The notes under the pieces: generated by a model | Databases searched by the model: none | Told to the model about the DNA's origin: nothing | What the model saw: only the letters and a program-made list of their open reading frames with translations | Assembly (NCBI GenBank): GCA_037892935.1 | Contig: JAYXKI010000017.1 | Span: 372,001 to 436,000 of the forward strand | Direction of reading: 5' to 3' | DNA length: 64,000 nucleotides | Source of the DNA: Phlebopus portentosus | Lineage: Eukaryota > Basidiomycota > Agaricomycetes > Boletales > Boletinellaceae | Position numbers and translations under genes: made by a program | Shown: piece by piece, positions 24,001 to 34,281 of the stretch | Numbering within the stretch: position 1 is the stretch's first letter | Layout: each line of letters starts with the position of its first letter

Positions 24001-24330
24001 GTGGTAGCAAAACGGTTGCGAACGGAGATCGAAGAACGCTCCAATGAACCCCAGCCAGAGAACAAACGTTCCCGCTTGAGCCTACAGGACATCCAAACCA
24101 ACCATTTGCCTTTAAGGCTCGATTCTGATGGCGATTCGGGTAACGGTGTCGGTGTAGAGCAAGACCACGAACTAGAAATTCCTGATGAATTGTTAGAACT
24201 CCTGCTGGAAGAAGATCAGCATGTTCCGAGACGTCCACTGGATGAAGGTCTTCCGAAGCGATCTGGTCTACCTAGCGATGATGACGACGACGACGATGAT
24301 CTATATGTCGCAGAATCAGACATGTTATAG
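21096..24330 (+). pseudogene. FunK1 kinase D, frameshifted copy
   Basis: Exons match B and C: 21096-21787, 21842-22819, 22888-23164, 23214-23383, 23438-24330. One base is missing near 21432 (C reads GGATCC where D reads GGACC), giving a 692-nt exon 1 and an early stop. In exon 5 the frame shifts again near 23915 and near 24008 (an extra A in an A run). The catalytic core between these lesions is intact: LHRDVSMDN, LIDWEFS, FLKDVWR. The tail keeps the Asp run and DLYV but continues with AESDML before its stop. The C-lobe is most like kinase A. It might still make a truncated product from an internal start; more likely it is a decaying copy. Confidence 0.82.
21351..21386 (+). repeat. 9-bp in-frame tandem repeat in kinase D exon 1
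   Basis: Three exact copies of CAGGAGAGT (21351-21377) and a fourth variant unit encode Gln-Glu-Ser repeats, where kinases A-C have a single SSQETQDD segment. This is a unit expansion specific to copy D. Confidence 0.8.
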
Positions 24331-25688
24331 TCCTGCTTAGGTACGAACCAGCCTTGCTTTGGGCAGTTTCGTCAAGATCCACTTCCCATAATGTATACCT
24401 CCGGTTACGCTTTGAAGGAATTCGCCGTTAGTGCAAGCTGAATTGCGGAGCTGGCCATGTAGAGTTGCACCTATGCTAGGTAGTTTATTCAGTGCTTTGC
24501 TCTTGTTGTATATTCGGATGTAATTGGTAAAGCTAGCAAGTGTACACTATAATCGTTCGCATCCCGTTTTAATTGCATTACGTTCCAGCATAATCAGTGT
24601 TACATATGTACATTACATACAATATGCCTAGACCATTTCAACCTGTCGTTTCGATCGTGAGCACACCCATCACCTGTTGCAGTTGCTTGGCCATTATCAG
24701 AAATTCGAGCTAAATCTCATCTACAGTATACTTAGTATCATAAAAGTCAGGTTATCAGGACGGAGAGGAAATCAACTACACCTCATCGCAACGTGGAATT
24801 AGTTACTTATCTGTCAATCGCGACGAGCCTTCCTGTATCAATGAAAATTCCAGCAACGCAGGAAAGAAGTTCACTTACAAATATGATCGCGTCAGAGTTC
24901 GCATTCAAGGACACCACTCAGGTACGGCTTGCGGATGCATACGACAAATTTTTGCACTAGCACGAGAACTGAAGCGATGGATCATTATGAGTCGAAGCGA
25001 TCAATCAAAAAGAAAGCACAATAAGAAATTCGCCTGAATCGAATTGTTAGACCACATCGTAACATGGTAAGCACCCTCGTCATGGTTTGTTTGACCTTAG
25101 ATGATAACTTATCGACTGATGGAGGCGTGAGCAGCTGACCAACCGCTCTACCAATTTTGAATATTTTGGGGCGGTCCGTACCTCGCGAGTGCCATATTAG
25201 TTGTGATAGGAAGCGATGTACATATGTATTGGATGCATAATACATCAACGTTGTGCATGGAGGCTTTCATTACCTTTGTGCATTTGTCCGACACTCCTCA
25301 CCCTCGCACAGCTAGTAGTTCATTAAGACGATTGCTTTTTGAAGCCCGAAGGCATTATAGCTCCAGGCACAGGTGCCTGTTTCGCTCGAAATGCCCTTGC
25401 CATTTCGATGAAGGGCACCCAGCATACGTACTCGTGGGTATTGACCCAGGTGATGAAGCGCTCCTGCATGCATGATGTCAGTCCCGGTTTCGTCCCCGGA
25501 TGATATATGACGAAGGTTAGGGACGCACTAGCATCATGAGGACGTGCGGACGACTAGAACGGAAGACTGGAATTTAGTCCTGATTCTTTCAGATTTCAGA
25601 TACAGAGATTCACATACCCGCTTGCATCCGGGTGAACGGTTATCGGAAATATGAAGTCCTTCTCTTCTCTGGGAGAATGATCAGTGCG
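24331..25688. repeat. Kinase array spacer D with paired hairpins, ends at array boundary
   Basis: Closely similar to spacer A, with both hairpins: CAGGCAC/GTGCCTG (25364-25379) and TCGAAATG/CATTTCGA (25386-25408). From about 25500 it also matches the end of spacer C until GATCAGTGCG at about 25688, where the similarity stops at the deacetylase remnant. Confidence 0.65.
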
Positions 25689-25733
25689 CCGAGGTCCGAT
25701 GAATTTCCATGAATGAATTGAGTAAGAGCATAC

Positions 25734-27099
25734 CGATATAAGTATGAGAACGTATCTTTCCAGAGGTCTTCTACATCACGAGTGTTAACCTGCAATATGT
25801 ATCAAAATGTCAGAATAGTTTCCTGGATTCCGGTGATTCCAGGTACCCAGCCGTGAGAGTTCGGTCTCGACTTTACGAAGCTGCAGCAGTTTATCTTGAA
25901 TAGCAAATAACCATATGTGATGTCAGGTACGTACACAAGAGGCGGAAAGTCGTCCAAGTACCTGACATCGATTGGGTCAGAAGAGGTGCACCACGGAAAT
26001 ATCTGAGAGGATACAAACCAATTTGCTGGGATCTCAACCAACCCCGTTTCACTGCCTCGTTGAAGGGGCTTCATCCAAGTTTCGGCCTTTGCATCGTAGT
26101 CAATGGACGTCCAACTATCTCCTTCGCGTAAATAATACGCCTGAGAGCTTCACTTCCAATCTCAGTCACATGCGAAGAAATCAACTCAAAGACGCACTCA
26201 TGTGCCATGTAAGAATGGTCTAGGGGCGTTCAAATCGAGTAAATGATAACTGCGATCATATCAGGCGCACTGCCGAACAGTGCTTGCTCACCGTATTCAA
26301 TGCCTTTGTCTAGAAGCAATTTTATGCCTTCAGGACTTGTTTCCCAGAAGGGCGCAACATTTCCCTTCGGAGAGACTCCGCCACAGAATTCGGTCAACAA
26401 CTTAATAGTGTGATTGAAAACATCACGTTCTTGTTCAATGTTCAAGCGCTTCTGATTCTGGGGTGTATTGGTTGGCAAAACCTATCAGAGCTATTTGTAG
26501 GACATACCTCATGGGAATAACCGTGCAAACCGCTGGAGATGAGATTATGAGAAATATGGAGATCAGTTACGAGTCTCTGACGATAAATTGACAGGCGCAC
26601 ATCTCGTGTCCAGCATCACGAACAGCGGCCAACTGGTCTGGAAATGTTTCTAGGCTGTGACCTTATTGAACCAGTTTCGGAGCAAGAGGCATAAAATTAG
26701 CCCGGGAGATCCTTTAGCATACGAAAAGTGCATACCGGGTACAAACCAGGTTGTCTTGATCCCGAATTGTTTAAATAACTTCAAAAGACGAGGTATTCCG
26801 ACTTCTCCAGCATACATTCCCTATTTATGGTCCTCAGTCCTTACAGATCAATGTACGGAATCCGTTTTTCTGAACTCGCGAGATATCCACCGGGTCTTCA
26901 CCACCTCCGCCTCGGCCAAGCCTGTCCGAATTCAAGTTAGTATCGGCAAAAAAATCCATGGAATATTGAGAATGAAACATCATCATACGAGCTCGATAAG
27001 CTTTCAAATGATGACGCACCATCCGGAAACACCGTCGGCGTCGATGCCAAAGCCGACCAAGATTTCGCGTTTCGAAGAACCAAAGTTCGAGTTCGACAT
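25734..27099 (-). pseudogene. PgdA-type polysaccharide deacetylase, copy 2, 3'-truncated
   Basis: Read from the ATG at 27099, exons equivalent to copy 1 exons 1-11 are present with good splice sites. They include [35 protein letters not shown] and NTRDVEDLW. The sequence stops being deacetylase after the exon ending at 25734 (SYLYR): the following intron begins GTATGC and runs into kinase-array spacer at about 25689. The exons encoding the TIHPDVSG and C-terminal parts are missing, so a working enzyme is unlikely. The protein clearly differs from copy 1 at many positions, so the duplication is not recent. Its orientation is opposite to copy 1. Confidence 0.8.
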
Positions 27100-27629
27100 G
27101 ATGTCCGTAGTGAGAATGAACCAGTTATCCTCTTGAAATCAAGTTGACTGTTGAAGGGGAAAAGAGTGGAAGGAGCGGAGACGGCTGCATAGATAAGCAA
27201 GTTAAAATAAGCCACAATGGGAGAAAGAAGAACAAAAGGAAGTTTCGAGTTTAATGTTTAAATGTTTGCACCAGAATATTACATAATCCTCAGACTTAGC
27301 TTAGAAGAAAGAGTATCTGATTCTGCATTTTAGAGATAACTGATATCATACCCGTTCCCGTAATCAAGTGAACAACAATGCCATTGATAACTGCGCATGA
27401 AGAGAATACAAATGCGAAACACGAATGGCCACAGGTAGGAGATATACCCGAGTCCAAGGCACAAAAGTCCCTCAGCAAAGCGGGGAGTGGGGTGACCCAA
27501 GATAGAATGCTGCACAAGATCCATTCTGAAAACGACAAGGATGCGAAAATCTCAGAAACCGCGATCGCGTAGAAAGCAGACTCGAATACATACCATACTA
27601 AGTTTTTGATTCGAGTTGCAAGCAACCGT
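27100..27629. other. Intergenic region
   Basis: No supported gene. A hydrophobic minus-strand frame (27296-27715) overlaps the end of the F-box gene and is probably chance or 3' UTR. Confidence 0.4.
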
Positions 27630-28976
27630 TCATAAGGCAGAGAGCTTCTGGTTCGCTTTATGGCAGGAACTCGGAAGCGCTTCAAGACCGTCCTTGTATC
27701 CTTCACGACTATCACCGCCTAAGCAGCGCTTGCTCCCCAACATCAGGAGGCGTTCCATTATAAGCTGGAGACGCCCAGCTCGCACGAGCTCCCACAACCG
27801 TGGATGTGCTACTACTTGGCTAGCGAACAACGTCTGAGGCTCGTTCAAAAGCTGTGCCTCTAGTTCAGCCGCTGCGGCTCCAAGCAATTCCGGATCTGGG
27901 CCGATGTGCCCGAGAAAACGCTCGTAAAACGGTTCACCGCATTGCGGCTCTCTCGAAGCAGGGTCTGACAATAAGTTCGTATCATGATTGCGATGCCCTC
28001 CCAACTCGATGAATGGACGACAAAGAAACGGCCCAAAGTATGAACTTCGGTCTGGTAGATCGGAAGCGGCGTTGAGGAGTTCGATCCGTTGTAGTGCTGG
28101 ATTGCTTGCCACGTCCAATAGGAAGCTATTCAGCAATGTTGGCTGATGAGCTCGAAGTACCCTTAAATAAGGCGCTTTCGCGAGAGCCGCTGCAAGCGGT
28201 TCAGGACGCGGGCTACCTGGTGGTGCAGGCAGTGGAGTCGGCTTCATGCGCAAATCAACTGCCTCCTAAACCACGACAAAAATTTGGCAGTAGCGCATTT
28301 GAAACACAGGACAAATATTCCGTAATCGTGCAGAACGGATAATAATAGAGGATCAGAGAGACTGAAACGGATTTATCATAAATGAAACGCTTTCACTGAC
28401 CAAGTACTGCCAACGTTCCACGCAAGATGCGAGCGAATGTGCAAACGAAATGACCGCATTCCAGCCAATATATACGTCTTGACGAACGATTAGGCATCTC
28501 GTACTAGGGCAAATGCTAAGTGCAGAGTTTAGTCGTGCGAGGTCTTCTTTTAGTTGACTCGGACTTATGCTCCGACTTGCCGGAAGACCGCGTTCAGAGA
28601 CAAGACCAATGTCCAGAACGTCGAGAATACGACAAGGCGATTCTTTGATGTTGGAGAGGATTTTTGCGGCCACAAGAAACGCTCCACTGGCCGACGCTGC
28701 ATCGACTCGGATACCTCGTATGTACGCACCAAGAGCTGGCTGGAAGCTTAGAAGATCCGCAAGTTTGTCTGATTGCCTGCGTGTTCGAAGATGCAAATAG
28801 CTATACAAAAAAGGTTTCGCAATGCGATTGAAGGACCTGCAGACGAGCGGTAATGCTGACGCGGATGTCTTCGACGCCAATCCATCTCCAGTAAAATCAG
28901 GTAGTAAAGCATATGAAATGATGTTCTCCAAAATCTCCTCTGGCAGAGAAACGACTGTAGAGATGGCAGTATCCAT
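27630..28976 (-). CDS. F-box domain protein 1
   Basis: Two exons (28976-28401 and 28265-27630), phase 0, give 403 aa. The N-terminus SLPEEILENIISYALLP, then SALPLVCRSFNRIAKPFLY, is a typical F-box followed by the usual basidiomycete pattern (residues about 9-60). The intron donor is GTCAGT after WQYL and the acceptor is GGTTTAG before EAVDLRMKP; the alternative acceptor nearer the donor gives an immediate stop. The rest (residues 60-403) has no recognised domain beyond a leucine-rich flavour. By family it would be the substrate-receptor subunit of an SCF ubiquitin ligase, contacting Skp1 through the F-box; the target is unknown. Such genes are highly expanded in Agaricomycetes. Confidence 0.78.
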
Positions 28977-29676
28977 GAGATGAGGGGTTGAAGTTATGAG
29001 ACATGGCTGATTATAGCTAACCTTTATACCCGAAGAGACCGTCGCGACTTGTCAAGTCACGCGTAGCGCTTAGACCCAGGGCGTTTCGGATTCAACCGTG
29101 ACAATTCCCTTCCTAATGCAATCATCTTTTTTGCGGTGTATCCAGCTTACCTTTCAGTAGCAGCGCTAGAAGGCATAGAAAGCGATTAGAATCGGCCAGT
29201 ACAGCGTCAATGTTTACTCTGCGAAGCACCTTGCCCTGGATCCTTACATCCCATTGCCCTTTCACGTCGATCCACCATCTCAATCTCGCGAAGGTAAGCC
29301 AATTTAGTTTTTGCTAAATTATGTATCTTTTGTTCTCAGAGAATGATCATCCGATATGTCCCAGAAAGTTAGAGGCCCGGAAGCTTACGATTTCCTTCTC
29401 AACTCAGCTTGATGTGTCACCATTTCAACTGGACTGGAAGCTATTCCTGTCTCAAGCATTCTTATTCAACATTCAGTTCATGATGCAGAATAGTTGAAGG
29501 TCTCATCGCTGCTCGCACACTCGCCGAAGCCACTTCAGGTAACATGAAGGTTCTGGATGTGGGAAGCAAGTCTAATTGATCTATATCGGGAGGCATCGAT
29601 ACTGCCTAAGAGAGATTGAAAGACTCAGGCTAGCCATCATTTAAGGCTGGCGCCCTCTTCCTTAATTCACCCCTTC
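28977..29676. other. Intergenic region (divergent promoters)
   Basis: About 700 bp between the divergent F-box and hydrolase genes. No frame with coding character and no clear motif. Confidence 0.4.
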
Positions 29677-31082
29677 ATGGCGACCGTGCGCAGCGCACCA
29701 GTCGACGATGCAGGGACGACGCTTGCCTTCATTGACTCTGGACCGCCTCCAGGCAATATATACACCACAGTAGTCCTTGTGCATGGTCACTCTTACAATT
29801 CTAGTGGGTAACGTGTACCGAACTTATTATCACAACTCCACACACAGCCACCCGCTAATCTGCTATCTGTTTTTCCCGTTGACAGAGACGTTCATCCGCC
29901 TTTTGCCCCTCGCTCCATCGTATAATTTACGGATCATTGCAATCAATAGGAGAGACTATACCGGTTCAACACAGCTCAGCGATGCCGACATTGCCTTGCT
30001 CTTTTCGAGCAATACAGAGGATCACAAGCAGTTCCTGCGCTCACGGGGCCTAGAGATTGCACGCTTCCTCGCATGGGTGATTGATGAATTGAAGATACCT
30101 CCCGCAGCGTCACAAATGGACGGAGCCCGCGACGGCGGTCTAACCCTGCTCGGTTGGTCGCTAGGAAGTATCACAACACTTGCCTTTCTTCGACACCTTT
30201 CTAGTTTCTCGAAAGAGCTTGTCGATAAGCTTGCGCCATATCTTAAGATATCCATCATCTATGGTGCGTCCCGCAAAGCCGTCTTGCTCCCTCATCGGGA
30301 ATTGAATGGTACGAAAAGATTCAAGCTACGCTACACTTGGATATCCTCATCCTCCATGGATGTATCATCCGTTCCATGACACCTCAATCCCTGCGAGCGA
30401 ACGTAAAGCAGCTTTTCATGCATGGATCAGCGCCTACTTTTTCCATCCTTACTACATGTCTCAGGACCCTTCTTCAGTCTCGCGCACTTACGAACAACTC
30501 ATTCTGCGGCCGGAAACCGATTTACCGACCGCGGGAACAAATACCGCAGGCGCTGACACTTTCAAATTACCATCGTACGCGAATATCGAACCGGAAGTGT
30601 TTGCGGCTGCTTTGGAGACGTTTCCCGAGCGATCCGAAAGAGCGTTTGTCCATTCAGTCCGATCCGAAACATTACTGGATCAACTAGCAGGAGGAGTCTT
30701 TCTCCGACCTTCAGGCTCTTCGGTCCCTGAACTTTCGGCGCCGTCAAGCGATAACGGGCAATCCGAGCAATCAAGTAACTCCATACCCTTGCCTGACCTC
30801 CAGGTACAATACCTGTTTGGCACGAACTCACCTTGGACCTCGCAATGGTGCTCGTGGCAGTTAGAAGCCGAACGCGATCTCCATTCCAAGACACGACAGA
30901 GAGCATTAGATCTCGTACGTGTCGATGGTGGTAACCATTTCGTACGCTTCTATACTCTGATTTATCGACCGCCTGACACCATGCTGAAACTTTCTATACA
31001 GCTCCACTGGGACGATCCAGACAAGTTCCTTGCGGTGCTCACGGGGAAGCCGGGTTCGTACGAATTCATAAACGTCAGGTGA
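29677..31082 (+). CDS. Alpha/beta-hydrolase fold protein
   Basis: Three exons (29677-29803, 29886-30263, 30319-31082) give 422 aa. An oxyanion-type VLVHGHS strand lies near residue 37 and the nucleophile elbow is LLGWSLGS. The expected catalytic histidine sits in GGNHFVRF near the C-terminus. Intron 2 (GTGCGT to AAAAG) is needed to join SIIY to DSSYATLGYPHPPW; reading through it produces a misleading second frame. No signal peptide. The substrate is unknown; it looks like the general fungal hydrolase group with a long lid region (residues about 170-300). Confidence 0.82.
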
Positions 31083-31993
31083 TTTCTTGCTCTCCAGAAA
31101 CTCAAAGAAAGCGGGAACAATTATCTGTACAACGATTCTAGGAGGAAATCTCGTCTGATCCAGTAATTTATTGTATGCACTGTTTGGACCTTTTTTCGTT
31201 CTCATTTCCTTTGTTTCTACTGCTTAAACTCATATAAATAAGAAAAAACATTCGTCTTCTGTGTCGTTTTACCGTTGACACGGACCTTCAGGTCACCTTT
31301 TACTATTTGTCCTTTTTGCCGTAGAAATTCGGTAAAATATGCCATTGGTGCTAAAAATACTGGTCTGAGAGGTGTGGAAGCCGAATCTCTTCCAAAGAAA
31401 CAGCAAATACCCAGAAATTTGCCGTGCGCGTCTTACTCTAAGTACAGAAGTGGCAGCGATAAACAACAGCCTCAGGTTCAATGTTTTGACTGACATAGCG
31501 AATTGCAGTTTATTTAGTGGGACTCACTAGCAGCTGGAAGAGTATGTCGATCAAATAATGCGAATGATCGGCCGGTGATCAAAGATCCGCGTCTCTTTCG
31601 GTTGTCACGAAGCCTTGGCCACATGTTTTAATTCACAATATTGTCCTGTTGTTCTTCCATTCTTCCACGATGGCCACGAACATTCGGCCAAGCCTCGGGC
31701 CCTCGCGTGTCGATGGTCGGCGCCGCAAACCACGTAGGTTGTGTTTATTTAAGAACAAAGACCCGGACTCCTCTTCTTTCTTTCATACTAGTAGTACTTA
31801 TTTTGATTCCGCGCTCTTTTCATAGCTCTTGAAATACACGCTCCTTCGACTTCTCATTTTCGCAAAAGAAGGGTCGATAGACGGGTCTTGTGACGTGTCT
31901 CTAGTTTCTCAAGAACATAAGTAGACGGGATACATAGCGGCCTCGCGGACTCCGACCCTCTTTACACAACCCACCTCTGCAAGTCAGACGGGC
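31083..31993. other. Intergenic region
   Basis: No supported gene. A short frame at 31275-31493 lacks motifs. CT-rich sequence just before 31994 fits a fungal promoter and 5' UTR. Confidence 0.4.
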
Positions 31994-33305
31994 ATGGTTA
32001 ACTTCACGATTCTTGCCGGCGGCTACAGCGCGTTCATCGCGACATATACCTTCGATTCGGACAATAATGTTCTGAGTCTGGTAGGCCAGTCAGAGACGGG
32101 CGGGAACCCGTCATGGATATCGCTTCATCCAACAAACAAAAGCATACTGTAGTGCGTACAGTAGCTTTCTTCTCTTGTGCAGCGTTGATCTCTGATCCTT
32201 TCCACATAAAATCTGATCTTTACAGTGCTGTCAACGAGAATGAGCCAGGCGCATTGCAATCTTTCGTGATCGGAGGGGATGGACTTCTAAGCGCACCGGT
32301 TTCGACTGTCGCGACTGGTGGGGATGCTCCCGCATTTACGGTGCCGCTTAGCACGGGTCAAGTTGCGGTCATGAATGTTCGTTTCACTGTTAATCAAATC
32401 AGATAGTTTCGCCTAACTGACTTAAAAAATCAGTATAATACTGGGAATGGAAAAATTATCCCAACGGCGTCTGACCCGTTGGACTTCGATGATTCATCTG
32501 CACCATTAATTACTTTCCCAGCGGCTGTGTCCCATCCACACATGGCACTTGAGAACGGTGAAGAGGTTCTTGTACCAGATCTGGTGAATTAGACTGTCCT
32601 CCACTATATCGTATAACTCGCTGAATCGGACACAAAGGGCGCTGATAAAGTGTGGAGACTCGTCGAGGCGTCGTCTGTTACACCAGGTACCTGGGAAATC
32701 CAGGGCTTCGTCGCGCAGCCCGAAGGCTCCGGGCCGCGACATATTGCGATTGCAGGTCAGCTGTTTCTGAAATTACTTCTTCACCTTCGATTTGCCAACG
32801 CTGACATATCAAAGCAGATGGTTACCTCTACGCGCTGCACGAGCTAGCCAGTACCTTGACGTCCCAGCAACTTCCGGCAGCACCGAACGGCACTTCTCCT
32901 TTGATTGCAAACATGTCTATCATCCCACCTGATCCAGTTGAAGGTGCAGCTTTTGCAGCGGGTGAAATTCTCATTCCGGCTGTATCAAACTCGTTCAACG
33001 GTTCCTTTATCTTTACTTCAAATCGCAATACCGGCGTGCAAGACGCCCGCGGTGACGCCATCACTATCTTCGAACGTGGACCGTTCGGCACGATAAACAT
33101 TGTCGGATACGTGTTCACTGGGCTGGATCAAATTCGTGGTATGCAGTTTTTCGGAGAAGACGATCGGTTCCTGATTGCGAGTGGCGTGGCAGGGGATGCG
33201 GGCGTCCTTGTATTTGAGCGAACGGGTAATGGCGGAAATCTTACGCTATCGACCTCGAATACAGAGATACCAACCAGAACATCGTTCGTCAGCATCTCGG
33301 ATTGA
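31994..33305 (+). CDS. Lactonase-type seven-bladed beta-propeller (6-phosphogluconolactonase-like)
   Basis: Five exons (31994-32151, 32226-32376, 32434-32583, 32638-32755, 32818-33305) give 354 aa. Motifs include ILAGGYSAFIATYTFD, GGNPSWISLHPTNKSILYAV, SHPHMALENG, GSGPRHIAI and DQIRGMQFF. This is the repeat pattern of the Lactonase family (PF10282) seen in bacterial Pgl and fungal muconate/carboxy-cis,cis-muconate cyclases. No signal peptide, so probably cytosolic. It may open a cyclic lactone or related compound; the substrate is not determined. The neighbour transaldolase (37.3 kb) belongs to the pentose phosphate route, but a functional link is only speculative. Confidence 0.82.
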
Positions 33306-34281
33306 ATACTCCTACCCTTCGCATTCTAGACATTGTCGACACCTGAAATCTCATCGCATGTATAGTTTCGTCTAGAGTAGATTGAAGACATAAAATTTGG
33401 TCATGGTTGAAAACACATTCTGAGCCAGAGAAATATGAAAAAAAAGGAAAAACAAACGGATTTTACAAAATGACTCTTGGTCAGATAAATCACGTGCACA
33501 TCGTTTTGTCGCGTTGGCGTCATCGCTAGAGCCAACCACGCCTTACTACAAGAACCTCAGTGACCACCTTACAGGCTCCTCGCATTTTTTAAAAATATTA
33601 TGTTTCCTATTCGCCAAGCAATCTCGGCTTATTTTCCATCTGTGATAGCAAGATAACACAGTGGCGCGTGCAATAGCATTACTGGCTGGTCAACAGAGAG
33701 ATATACGAGGTTTTTTGACTAGGTGAACATTCGCGTAAAGAGTAGGAAGATACTACCGATCTGCGCGATGGAGTTTCGATTGTTTCCATTTGACGGAAAA
33801 AAAAATTCTGGCAAGTCAGAGCAAAAACATATTTGAGTTCAGAAGAATTCGTAGTGTGCATTGCTAATCGGTAACTTCGGTAGTTCGGTCGTAGCGAATA
33901 CCTTCGGCTCTCTCAAATAACCGCATGATACTGTGGGTGGGCTATTCCTACCATACCGCAACTCAATGCTGATAAGAACCTATCATACTTAAGGACGGGA
34001 TTTTTATGGGTGCAATGGCGCCATTCACGCCATCGCTTGCCTCGATTACCTTTCGCGTGCATCCTGTTCGCCGAGGATGCGAAGCCGCTCTTCATGGCGT
34101 CGTGCCGAATGCTTCTTTCGCCAGTCCTGGCGATAATTGCAGGAGACTCCAGTCCAGGAACAAAAAGCTGAACGGTCAAGTATATAACGACTTTGGCATC
34201 CAACCTTGTTCAGCTTGTCCGAGTGTCTTCTCTCGGGGGATAGTTCTACTGCCGCCGACTCCTTCAGTCTAAAAGTTCGAT
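33306..34281. other. Intergenic region
   Basis: No supported gene over about 980 bp; presumably the 3' flank of the propeller gene and promoter of the permease. Overlapping short frames at 33913-34272 have no domain signal. Confidence 0.4.

Larger units (their letters stand above)
4615..25688 (+). repeat. Tandem array of four FunK1 kinase units
   Basis: Four direct units share promoter block, five-exon gene and 3' spacer. Kinase starts are at 4731, 9242, 13851 and 21096, so spacing is 4511, 4609 and 7245 bp. The last interval is longer because an NTPase-nuclease gene and a MITE lie between units C and D. Exon lengths are nearly constant: exon 2 about 975 nt, exon 3 277 nt (276 in A, 304 in C), exon 4 170 nt. 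The array ends abruptly near 25688, where sequence shared with the unit C spacer stops and deacetylase intron sequence begins. Confidence 0.88.

Noticed and set aside
1522..27099. Inverted deacetylase copies as terminal repeats of one giant transposon
   Set aside because: They are ordinary intron-containing genes with many differences, no target duplication at their outer edges was seen, and copy 2 is truncated internally.
27296..27715. Hydrophobic 139-residue minus-strand frame
   Set aside because: Overlaps the end of F-box gene 1 in another frame and has no start context or homology that I recognise.
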